Below, one piece after another: positions 35,601 through 47,698 of a stretch of DNA of 64,000 nucleotides. Both the position numbers and the translations under genes were made by a program. Position 1 is the stretch's first letter; each line of letters opens with the position of its first letter. Source of the DNA: Maylandia zebra. Its lineage: Eukaryota > Chordata > Actinopteri > Cichliformes > Cichlidae. The notes under the pieces were generated by a model, which saw only the letters and a list, made by a program, of their open reading frames with translations, ran no database searches and was not told the origin of the DNA. The stretch is taken from contig NC_135176.1 of NCBI RefSeq assembly GCF_041146795.1, positions 24,487,286 to 24,551,285 on the forward strand. The letters are read 5' to 3'.

Positions 35601-38600
35601 TAATCAACCACCATACAATCCAGTGCAGGCCAAAGCTCCTGCACCCCCTGGCCCTGGACTTTACCCAGCTGGGCTATACCAGCCTATTCCCCCAGTTAGC
35701 TCATATCAGCCAGGCCCACCACCCACCTCCTACCCATCTTCTGCAGGCCAGCCACTGTTGCCCAGGCCTCCAATGGGAGGTCATCCATCACATACCCCTC
35801 CTCAGTCTGCCAGCCCCAGTCCTGGTCCTAGGATGCCAATGCCTCCTGCACAGGCAACACCACCTCCTCCTTCTGTGTCTTCTAGTAGCTACTACCCCAA
35901 CCCTCAGCAGCCCATGACTCCAGCATGGCAGTACAACACACCTACACCACCACTGGGGCCAGCAACCTCCATTAGTGCGCCTCCAATGGGCCCTGTGGCA
36001 AATCATGTGAATCCAGCTGCAACCTTAGCAGGGCCATCACTGCCATCATCAGCATCTTACAGCTCAGCAGCACCACTACCACCACCTCCCAACATGTCTT
36101 ACAGCACTACCCAACCCCCGGGCCCAGGAATGCCTCCCACCTCTCTGCACGGCTATACACAGCCAGGTAAGTACATCAAGGCATATAACAAAGAGATACT
36201 CAGTGTTTCCCCACACATAGACTTTACGTGGCTGGGAAACCTGGACAAACTGACAAAGACATAATTTTTTCTTGCAAATTATTTCACAGTGTTGTTTTCA
36301 TCCAAAACAACATTAAGATTAATATATAAATTGACAATCCCATCAGTCTTATTTCGAATGTTCAGGTGCTATTGACCTATAGTCCTTTGCGTCCAGTTTT
36401 TCCATGTTTTCCTACAAGTGAGTTGGTTAACTTGCTCTTGTCTCTTGTGCCTTTTATACTTGAGCCGTCTTGAGCCTCTTGCCCTATAGTCCTTGCTCTG
36501 GTGTGGAAATCTGCTGGTAGAGTGCCACTCTAACCAGCTGCCACAAGTGGAAAGCTAAACTCATGAGGATAAAGAGCATAACAAGGCCTTTCTCCACCTA
36601 TAGCTGGAGTCTGTCCTTACGATGGAACTAATTGTTACTGTTATTTCATGTAACCAAATACATATGGTATTATTTGTTATGTTATTGGAAAGGGCATATA
36701 CAGTGGTGTGAAAAAGTGTTTGCACTCTTCCTGATTTCCTGTTCTTTTGTATGTTTGTCACACTTTCATGTAAAGGTAACACAAGTAAACATAAAATGCA
36801 CTTATTAAATGAAGGTGTTTGTTATTAAAAAGAGTAAAAAAAAAAAAAAAAAAAAAAGTTAAAGCGATTACCCCCCTAAACCTAATAACTGGTTGGGCCA
36901 CCCTTAGTAGCAAAAACTGCAATCAAGTGTTTGCAATAACTGGCAGTTAGTCCTTTAAAGTGCTGTGAAATAATTTTGGCCGCTTGTTCTTACAGAATTG
37001 TTGTAATTCGGGGCGATCGTGGCTCAAGAGTTTGGAGTTCGCCTTGTAATCAGAAGGTTGCCGGTTCGAGCCCCGGCTTGGACAGTGTTACGGATTCAAA
37101 TATTGGGGATGGATACAAGAGGAAAAACCACAATAACAACACTGGTCCGGCCGGGTTGAGTCAAACGATGATTTTAATGATCACACGCGTGGGAGATGGA
37201 CACCGTACGCAGACAGCATCAGATCTCAAAATGGTGGAGCATTGATCAAACTCTTATAGCCTCTAGTGGCCCCCACCTAGTCATAAAAGCCTAAACATTC
37301 ACATGCTTTCTCTCACACGGCGCCTAAGCTACGACCTTGGCTCCCTGTTTAACTGCTCCTGCTGAGATGGGGCAGAAAACTCCAGTATGTTCTGTTCTCT
37401 TCTAATCAGACAAATAAGGCGATGACTTTCTGCGAACAGTATTTCTTATAACTCAGCAGTATAATGCATCAGTTATCACCTTCTTCTAATTCAGGAGAAT
37501 AATTCAAACTAAAACTACGTAATAATTCACAATCTTTAATTAGGTGTCTAACATGGCATAAAATAATATTATAATCTCACACTCCCCCTGTTGAGCTCTT
37601 TAGAATAAAGAGCTCACCTACACCCTGTAATCCAGTGTGGCCGGGTTCATTTCTTCTTCCCCCTGAGGCCCTTTGTCCCCCTGTTGGGCGAACCATATGT
37701 GAGATGACCTCTGTGTTTGCGCAGTTCAGATGCAAGAAAAACTATTATTACAACAGTAGCAGGTACAGATGACACTCCCCAGTTCTTCCACAGCTTTATT
37801 TTGGTGCTACCTTATACCCTTCAGACGTACTCAGACTAGAACCTCTGTCCGAGGAGCTTTTAGCCTTTATTTTATTGCTGCAGCCACCAGTGTCTTCCAG
37901 TTGGGTGATCCTCTGCTCTTCTTTCTTCAACCTCAGGGGTTAGACAACCCTTCAGTCGTTGCACAGATCAGGGGATTATTCTGCCCCGATTTCAAACAAC
38001 GATCTGTGTATCCTCGGGTCCTGTGTGTCCTGTGTATTCCCCAGAAAAAGGAACAGGAACGTGTCCCCCTTTTGCCCAAGAGCCTCTCGAACCTCGTTGG
38101 TCTGGTGTTCCTGGATTTCCGCCAACCCCTTCATGGTTAACCCTTTACAGCCGATCGGAGTGGGCACGCTCTGTTTTGCGTAACTATTTTTAAATCCCGG
38201 TAGCACTGCAACCACGTAAGCTAGCGCAAAAATTTTTTTTGCATATGAAACCGGAGGAGTTGTACTTACATCTTATGCCATCAGCACATAAAGCTTTGCA
38301 AAAACTGAATAAAAAGCGCTTGCAGGAACAAAAACATAATATTCCAGAAACACGCTTTACCGATCCAATCAGCTGGTCATAACACTTCCTACGTTGGAAT
38401 AGATGTCAGCGCGAACTTTTGCATTTCCGCCATTACATGCCCGAAACCGGAAGTGACGTCATTTTCGCGGAAATGTAGTCTTTTTTACTATCAGGGCCTC
38501 AGGGCCTATACTCGTCTTTTTAAAAGTTATCTTTGACTTTATGACTTTCTGTGTCGTTTCTGGGATGCTTAGGACTCATATTGCACTGCTGGAAATAGTT

Positions 38601-41600
38601 TATTTTGATGCATATGCTGCTTTTTTGCAAATTTGCAGTATAATATTTATTTTCGTTTTTCCTGCAGTGTATAAAAATTGGTGTATTTCAAAAATAAAAC
38701 TATGAAGACACTCAAAATAAATTTCCTGTGGTGGGAAACTATTTTGTGCAACTTTTTTGTATTTACAGTTTTGAGGGATAAGCCTCTTAAATTTCTCTAA
38801 CTACAAATATATGTTAAAAAAGCAAAAACGATTTTCAATTTTTTTGTAGTTTATTGCACTTTTTTGCAATTTATGTAATTACTATGCACTTAATGAATAC
38901 ATATTATTAAAATCTGGGCTATAATGGTTGTATTGATGTATAGCAACTTGAAATGCTCCCAAAAATGGCTCCACAGCATGTAAAAATATGATATAAGCTC
39001 TGGCGGACTTGGTTCTATGGTAGGTCTTAAAGGGTTAATGCTGTTAGCCCTCTGCACTCAAGGCATTTCCTACACTTTATCAGTCTGGACCATCACGCCG
39101 AACGAAGCTTATGACCTTCAAAAGACCGAGTGCCAACTCATTATAAGCACATTTGCAAGGTGTGTCTGAAAATTATTAAAACCACTCATTTTAACAAAAG
39201 ACATCAAAAACAAATTAGCCATTTTTAATCCTAACATTTGCCCCCCCCAAAAATCATGTGTTTGCTTCCGCCTACTGTCCCATGGTTTCCTCTCCAGTGT
39301 GGTACTCAGCTTCTCATGAACACAAGCATTTTATCATCTAAACGCTATTCAGTTCATTTCAATGATTAACGCTTAAACATAGAAATAATGATTTATGCTT
39401 CTCACTGGATCTCTAAAAAAAGTCCGGAAACCTCTTGGGTCACTATTAGCTTAAGCTTTACCATACCTAAGTTATTAAAACACAAATGAAGTCATAAAGA
39501 TGTTCATATAACCCTTGTTTGATGTTAAAACTCAACTTCCCCCCTTCTTTGACACGTTCCCATGTGTCAAATCAACGGAGCTAGAAAATTAAAAGAAAAG
39601 GTTAGTGACCTCATATCTTAGAAAGTATGAGACCTTCTCCTATCCAGTGTCGTTGCTCCAGTCCTGTCAGCCTGTACCAGGGAATGAAACCAATTTAATT
39701 GTCATGTTAGATCTGTTCAACTCCTGGCTCCGCCCAGAGCCTGCGTCTGCAGAATTTCCAAGAAACAAAACCTGCATTAATATGAACTTCACTGGAATAT
39801 GAACTTGTTGACTACTTTTGACACAGCAAAGGAACATTCTCTCCTTCTCGAGGACAGGCACTGACTCCCACTTATCTCCTGGAGCCAACTGTCCCTTATG
39901 GAGACACAATATTGCAGCTACAAGGTTTCGCAGATTGTTAAGTTGATCTGTGTGTAATGCTCTGAATCAGGTATGTAATATTAAATGAATGTCGTTTAAT
40001 TAACTGCCACTACTTAAAACTTAGCAAAAGATATAACTGAATAAAAGATCGCCAAGAAAAACATGATATCAGTGTTATGTAAGCGCGTGAGGCCTTCTAT
40101 GCTCGAAGTCACTCCAGTCCATAGATCAGCCAAACATCGCGTTGACTGTAGCTTTTAACCCTTATTAACTTGAGCACAACTCTATAATGAGCAACAAACT
40201 GCAATATGTATAAAAATGATCATGGTTACACCTGCAATGAAAGATCATATGATTATCCTGACCAGAGATGGGCAGTAACGCGTTACTTGTAACGCGTTAC
40301 TGTAATCTGATTACTTTTTTCAAGTAACGAGTAAAGTAAGGGATTACTATTGCAAAATCGGTAATTAGATTACCGTTACTTTCCCGTAGGAACGCTGCGT
40401 TACTGCGTTACTAAAACCGTGATTTTTTTTGCCAGAATGTCTCATGACAGTGACGTAAGCAAGTGCGACATTGGTGACAACAGCTGTGTGCAGATCAACA
40501 ATGGATAATATATCGAGTGCGGGAGAGAGTATGAGCGTGCAGCGTTTAAAGTGTGGAAGTACTGACCTTACTTTGAGTTTGATTCCATAAAAAGTGACAA
40601 AAACATTAGCGTCCATCGTGCGTGGGAAGAAAACTTCTTTTTACAGCGAAAAAAACCCCTAAACTTCCGAGCAAGCACCGAGTAGCTACGACGTGATGGG
40701 AAACTCACAGAGACACTCGCGCGGATTCTTCAACTGACCGCAGCACACCTACACCAGGGTAACCCTCCGCCTACCCTGCTCCTGCTTTACAGGTGAAAAT
40801 AGAGCAAAAGGACCGCTGAGTCTTTGACTTTATTTATTTTCTGCTGTGTTTTACTTGCATCTGTTTGAAAGAGTGAGTGAAAACACAAAAAATATTTTAT
40901 TTTATGTGCTGGAATGTGTAGAAAATAGGTTTAAATGTTAAACTAATTTATTCAAGTCAGAGAATGTTGCATATAATTAAATGTTTTGCTTGATGCATAA
41001 AGTTAAAAGATTAAAACTGATAAAACAAGTTAAAAAAAGAGACTTTTCCATTTGATTACATTTTGTATGATGGATTATGTAGAAAAAGTAGAATTGGGCT
41101 GAAAGATCTATCACTTTATCACCTCTTCAGGTTGTAAATCGTGTTTTTAAAAAGTAACTAAGTAACTAAGTAACTAAGTAATTAATTACTTTTGAAAATA
41201 AGTAATCAGTAAAGTAACGGGATTACTTTTTGGGGGGAGTAATCAGTAATTAGTTACTGATTACTTTTTTCAAGTAACTTGACCAACACTGATCCTGACA
41301 CCTGTAAATAGAAGATTAACCTGAGGTTATAACAATCACTGGAACACAAATGTTAGTATAATGTCAAAAGCTTCAATAAATGATCAATGCAATGTTTGTT
41401 ATATGATTCTGATGTAACAATAATGCTGATGCTAAAATAACAGTAAAACACCCCCTTTTATCCCATTAATAAACTTGACACATAAACGTTTATGAATGCC
41501 TCTTTTAAATTTTATTTCCCCCTGCTTTTCCCTCACTGACCACAGCAGGGGAATCTTTGTCTTGATTCATGCTATGAATCCGGCTAACCTGATTCATCAC

Positions 41601-44600
41601 TGAGCCCCACCGTGACTGGCATCTGACAGGGTGGCGCTGCATACTCTTCCTTTAATGTCTCTATGTTCAATCTGTTAATTAGAGTGCTTAAACATGAAGT
41701 AGACTGCGTCCACAACAAGTCAATACAGCTGTAAATGTGGCCAATTATCAATCAATAACAAAAAATAGCTTTTATTTTATGCATGCTTTTAGTCAACCAC
41801 TCACCCAGAGGATCTTCAATCGCAGGAAATTCCTTCTCCTCATTTAATGAGTCTGTCCTCCTTCCATGCCCTGGTAACTGGTCCATCCAGAGCCATATGA
41901 TCTTGAAATATACATACAACAAGCCAAACCACACCTTGGTCACACCAACCCTTTTCCGCCCTGAAGATGTTCAACGCCATCTTAGTCTGGACTGTCAAAG
42001 GTGACTTTAACGCTGACTGTTCCGACAATCCATTTGATAACATTTGCTGGTCAGATTTGCCAATCTCTGCACCAGGGTTTTAATAGCTTTGCAGTTTTCA
42101 TTAGTTTTTATTTTTATTTAGCTTCGACTTCAGATTTTCAATTTTATATCAGTTGTAATTAGTTTTTACCAATTGTTTGCTAGTTTAGTCTAGTTTTTGT
42201 TTTCTGAAAATCCTTAGTTTCAGTTTAGTTTTGATTAGTGTCAGTTATAGTTTTAGTTGTGTCTGCAATAATTAAGTGTAACAAAATCCCAGTTTCATCA
42301 TATCAGTCATGCTCTTATGCTTATCCTTGGGTATTGAGACTATTAACTCTTGCAGCACCGGGTGTTCGTAATTTTGGTTCAAATGAATTGATAAACTTTT
42401 TGAAGGCAATTGACTCACACAGTCATGTAGATATCCCAGTCCTGTTGTCTCGGGATGCATCACGCCGCCTTGTCTGGGGTTAGCTTCTGTTTTCTGGGGA
42501 TGACGGTTGAGTGTGCTCCCGTACCTTCTCAAGGTAAGCTAGGTTAGCTTTCTGGTGTGAACTTTTCAAGTGCACTTTAAGGTTTGTGGGATTTTTTCCC
42601 TTTAGAAATGTCCCTTATTTGCCCCTCAATTTGTCTCTTTCCACTACAAGACACTTGCTTTATCCAAAACACAGTCGTATTCAAAGTAATCCCAAATTGG
42701 ACTCTGACGCTTTCTCCCGACTTTTCCTGACATGATTCTGCGCGTGGACGGAGCAGCAACACAGACGACTCGACTAACGTACTTGCCACCTGCTGGCATA
42801 ATGAGACAGCAAGAAAAAATCTGGAAGCTAAACTTCATTTTCACCCTTGACTATTGTAGGACACGCACACATCAATGAAACTAAACACATTTTGCTATAA
42901 ATTCAGTTAATTTTAGTTAGTTTTGTGAACACTCATTACAGTTTTAGTTAGTTTTCCTTTTTTTGTTTTTATTTTATTTCCGTTAACGAAAATGTTTTTT
43001 CACTTCTAGTTTTCGTTATTTCATTTGTTTTCGTTAATAATAATAGCCTTGCTCTGCACACTGGAATAAACAGAATCAACATGATCAACATTTTACTGCG
43101 TGTTATTTCACCATCTTATCGATTCAAATGCTCCATCCTTATGTGGTTTGCGACATTATGTTTATCCACTCTGTCTCTAAATGTTTGAAGAATTTTCTAG
43201 TTTGGGGTCAAATTTTGAGAATTTGACCATAAGTGAAAGTTATGGTGTTATCACCCCCCTTCGGGGCTTACCTTTCCCAGTTTTGATGATATTCCTCCCT
43301 ATTCTTTGCAAGTACCCCCTGTTGGTGGCGAGAAACTGTTGGTGTGGTCAAGTGGGTGCTGTAAAAACAAATGCTCAGGACAGAACAGTTATCAGCCATG
43401 TACTTCATACAAAATTAGCATATATTTGATTTCATATTGATCCTCTGAGTGTAATGGTACATTTTAATTTGAATTTATCAAAGCTAAACACAATAATTTT
43501 TCTTTATTTTGCTCTTGTTCTTGTGCAGCACCACCTCTCAGCACATGCCCCTACTTTTAAATTGCTGACTATTTCAAGAGAGCACCCAAAAGATGGGGAC
43601 CAGTGTTTATTATTACATATCTCCATTTTGAATGTGACAGTGACCAACTGACTATCCCTCAAAGAGTACAAGGCCTAGGCGTCCCCGGCCTTGGCAAGCG
43701 TTACCTCTGAGCACTGCGTTTCTTAGCGGTCCAACCGCCGTTCTATAATAATTTATAATACTTTGAAACAACAGTCAATACCCCAAAACAAGTGTATGAC
43801 TGACCCAGGTCCAACCTGTCTGACCAATGGGACTCTAACCCACAAAATGACCAATTCCCTATCAAACTAAATTCACTCAGCAGTCCAACTGCTTTAACTT
43901 CAATCAGCAGTCCAACTGCTTTAAATACTCAGTACTGTCACTTTCAACGTTTCATTATCATTACTTCAGCTTCAGTTCTCATGAGATTTTTTTCATCAAA
44001 ATCAAAACAGGCCTTCTACCAGTAATTTCAGTGAGTAGACTTTAATTTTATCATGTCCAATTTGGCACACTTTGGAAATAGATTCAACAGGTAGTGCCTT
44101 ACCTTTGTATAAGCCGGCTTATGCCCACTCACGTCAGACCACTGGCTTGTGCCTGTCCGTTCGACAACCTCGGACCGTCCAAACCTCCAACTTCCACCCC
44201 AATACCACAGGACGAGCCCCCAAACTGTTACGGATTCAAATATTGGGGATGGATACAAGAGGAAAAACCACAATAACAACACTGGTCCGGCCGGGTTGAG
44301 TCAAACGATGATTTTAATGATCACATGCGTGGGAGATGGACACCGTACGCAGACAGCATCAGATCTCAAAATGGTGGAGCATTGATCAAACTCTTATAGC
44401 CTCTAGTGGCCCCCACCTAATCATAAAAGCCTAAACATTCACATTCTTTCTCTCACACAGCGCCTAAGCTACGACCTTGGCTCCCTGTTTATCTGCTCCT
44501 GCTGAGATGGGGCAGAAAACTCCAGTATATTCTGTTCTCTTCTAATCAGACAAATAAGGCGATGACTTTCTGCGAACAGTATTTCTTATAACTCAGCAGT

Positions 44601-47600
44601 ATAATGCATCATATAACAATATCATTCATTCACAATAAATCAGCGGTCTAATGTAATGCAAATCAGTTTAACAAATGCAATAGTTATCACCTTCTTCTAA
44701 TTCAGGAGAATAATGCAAACTAAAACTACATAATAATTCACAATCTTTAATTAGGGGTCTAACATGGCATAAAATAATATTATAATCCCACAACAGTCTC
44801 GGTTGTTGTGTCCTTTGGCAAGACACTTCACCCGTTACCTACTGGTGGTGGTCAGAGGGCCCGGCGCCAGTGTCCGGCAGCCTCGCCTCTGTCAGTGTGC
44901 CTCTGTGAATAACTGGTTGTGTAAAGCGCTTTGGGGTCCTTAGGGACTAGAAAAGCGCTATACAAATACAGGCCATTTACCATAATTCAGCCACATTGGA
45001 GGGTTTTCAAGCGTGAACCATCTTTTTAAGGTCATGTCACATAGAGGTGGGAATCACCATACATCCCACGATACGATATTATCACAATACTTAACGCACG
45101 ATATGATATTGCGATTTAAAAAAAAAAAAAAATTTTGCAATATTCAGATTCTGTACATAAAGTTAAACTTTATCAATATTCATTTTATCTAATATCAAAG
45201 TCTCGCACTCAGTCTTTCTCTCATTTCAGTCAGTTTTATTGTTGACAAACTGAACGGTTTGTATTACAGTCTAGTCCAACTTAACTGAATGCAACCATCT
45301 GGTACAATTATAGCTATTCTGAACTAAGCAATTTATGAAAACTATGCAGCCCCTTCAGCAACTGAAGAATTTGAAAGTAAATTAAAACAAAATATAAATT
45401 TACATTAAATAAAAAAGTTTCAAACTTAATTAAAATAAAACATGTCTTAAATTAAAATAAGTAAACTGTCATGTTTATTGCTGCCAAAAAAAAAGTTAAA
45501 CACATTTGGACAGTGAAGGAATGTCAGGATTCTTGCTCAGAAAAAGGATCAACATGCTCTGAGCAAAAAAACCTTTTTTGTAACAAAATATCGATTTTTG
45601 CTGTCCCTGTATCGATACATTATTAGCAAACAAAATATCACGATACTACACAGTATCTATTTTTTCCCCCAGCCCTAATGTCACAGCATCTCAGTCAGAT
45701 TTAGGTCAGGACTTTGACTAGGCCACTCTAAAGTCTTCATTTTGTTTTTCTTAAGTCATTCAGAAGTGGACTTGCTGGTGTGTTTTGGATCATTATTCTG
45801 CTGCAGAACCCGAGTGCACTTTAGTTTGAGATCACGAACAGATGGCTGGACATTCTCCTTCAGGATGCTTTAGTAGACAGCAGAAATCATGGTTCCATAT
45901 ACCACAGCAAGTCTTCCAGGTTCTGAGGCAGTAAAACAGCCCCAGACCATCCCACTACCACCACCATATTTTACCAGTGGTATGACAATTTTTGCCCAGT
46001 CTCTTCATTATTGTTGAATCATGATCTCTGGCCTCAACAGAGACACATGAAGCCTGTGATTCTTTAATGTTCTTCTGGGTTCTTTTGTGACCTCCTAGAT
46101 GTGTTCTCTATGCTTTCTTGGATAATTTTGGTAGGCCGGCTGCTCCTGTGAAGCTTCACCAATCTTCCAAGTTTTCTCCATTTGTATATAATGGCTTCAA
46201 TAGAGTCCCAAAGCCTTAGAAATGGCTTTGTAAACCTTTTCAGATTGGTAACTGTCAGTGACTTTTTCTCAGGTTCAGACCTTGGCATGATGTGTTGTTT
46301 TTGAGGTATTTTAGCCTGCTTCACTTTGTCAGACAGGTTCTATTTAAGTGATTTCTTGTTTCAACAGGTCTGTCAGTAATCAGGCCTGAGTTTAGTGAAA
46401 CTGAATTCAGCTTTCCAAAAAATGTGTTTAGTGACAGTTAATTTATGTTTAACAAGAGGAGAGATTACTTTTTCACATACGACCGGGTAGGTTTGGATAA
46501 CTTTTCTCCCATCATCAGTGAAATCGTCATTTAAAAAAATGCTTTTTGTATTTACTCGGGTTATCTTCGTCCAATATTAAAATTTGTTTGATGATCTGAA
46601 ACAAGTGTGACAAATGTGCAAAACACTCGGAAATCAGGAAGAGGGCAAACATTTTTTCACACCACTGTATGCACTGTTCAGTTGAATTCTGTGTACAACA
46701 CTGAACTTCCAGAGGCCACTGCACTAACCCAATGCAATTTCATTTTAAAAAAAGATGTAATTACACAGTGGTGAGGCAACAATTCTTAGTTGTTGCAAAT
46801 GAAACCATAATGATGCCCCCTGTCCTGGGGTCAAATCAGTAAATAGATGAATCATCCTGTCGGGTTTCACTGAAAGCACTGAACTTTAACCAATTATTAT
46901 CATGCAATTATTGCCTATTTAATTACTTGAAAATGTATACTGTAATGTGTGTTAATTTGGCACTGTTCCTTTCTGGTATCTTTTCTGTGGTGTGATTGCT
47001 TTAATTTCTCCCTGTCATTGTCTTCTTTCATTGATATGTGTTGGAGATATGCATATCTAGAATGCTGATATGTTGGAGCTGGACATTGCCCTCTGTTCCT
47101 ACACTGAACATGTTGGCCTGCTGTGGCCTCTGGCTCCCTCCCAAGCACAGAAACTCATTTAGTCTGAATACAAAGTTCAAATACAAACCATATTGTTTCT
47201 TATACTGAATATAATTTAGCTTTTGGGACCACTTTTACTTTTTGGCACAGCCTCTGGTGATAATGATGAAAAATGAAAAATGCACAAATTAATGCTGTTG
47301 ATATTAACCAGTTGCACTCATTTGTATCTCAAGGTTATTGGTTACATTTTAATTTCCTGTGAGGGTTAAGGGTAGCCTTCAGTTAGCTCACAGCGGTAAC
47401 AAAAAACACTCATAAAGAGTCTTAGTAACAGGAAGTGGCTTTGTTACATGATTTAGCTTGACATAAATTGGTTGTGTAATATGTGACCACAGAGGCAAAG
47501 TGATTTCACAAAGCATTTCTGTAATTTAACCTAGATTTTTGTTTGTTTTAGTGCAGTACTTGCAGAGGTCAAACGGTTGCTTTGAGTCTTTAATTTTTCA

Positions 47601-47656
47601 GTCAACTTTGATTTAAACTTGCCCCATCAGAACTATGTGTTGATATCTTCTTCTTC

Positions 47657-47698
<42 letters not shown>

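Larger units (their letters stand above)
37086..44792 (-). mobile_element. Retrovirus-like LTR element, non-coding, minus orientation
   Basis: Two near-identical LTRs (37086-37581 and 44226-44792), each TG...CA, are flanked by a 4-base duplication ACAG (37082-37085, 44793-44796). On minus, directly inside the right LTR, is TGGGGGCTCGTCC, matching the first 13 bases of a tRNA-Pro primer-binding site. At the other end AACAGGGGGAG is a polypurine tract next to the LTR. These signs fix the orientation and suggest a gamma/epsilon-like endogenous retrovirus family. I see no gag, pol or env in any frame of the roughly 3.7 kb that remains after removing later insertions, so this copy is either a non-autonomous derivative or heavily replaced. 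Confidence 0.85.
37010..44982 (+). mobile_element. tRNA-derived SINE split by an LTR element
   Basis: The left piece (37010-37085) is a tRNA-like head with an A-box-like TGGCTCAAGAG and the B box GGTTCGAGCCC (37063-37073). The right piece (44793-44982) continues from TCTCGGTTGTTGTGTCC to the tail AAGCGCTATACAAATACAGG. The two pieces join cleanly when the LTR element and one ACAG copy are removed. The duplication TAATTC (37004-37009, 44983-44988) flanks the SINE. It is inserted in the Tc1 element. Confidence 0.85.
36701..46667 (-). mobile_element. Tc1-type transposon, interrupted by later insertions
   Basis: Inverted ends of about 40 bases (CAGTGGTGTGAAAAAGTGTT at 36701 and its near-complement ending at 46667) are flanked by TA. 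On minus at 46324-46064 is the transposase N-terminus with MPRSEPEKK and the helix-turn-helix block AIIYKWRKLGRLVKLHRSSR. Broken frames of the catalytic core follow through 45690. Its own sequence is only about 1.36 kb (36701-37009, 44989-45041, 45678-46667); the rest is a split SINE with an LTR element inside it, and a hAT. A poly-A run (36836-36857) lies near the left end. It sits in sec24a intron 2. Confidence 0.85.

Noticed and set aside
35788..36006. Cys/Arg/Trp-rich minus-strand frame opposite sec24a exon 2
   Set aside because: Mirror of a Pro-rich coding exon; CCN and CAN codons give such antisense frames automatically.
37010..37085. Possible tRNA gene
   Set aside because: It has A- and B-box-like sequences, but it continues into a SINE body and tail beyond the LTR insertion and is not a functional tRNA.
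37769..38140. 123-codon plus-strand frame inside the LTR element
   Set aside because: Antisense to the element, no domain, and ends at the piggyBac junction.
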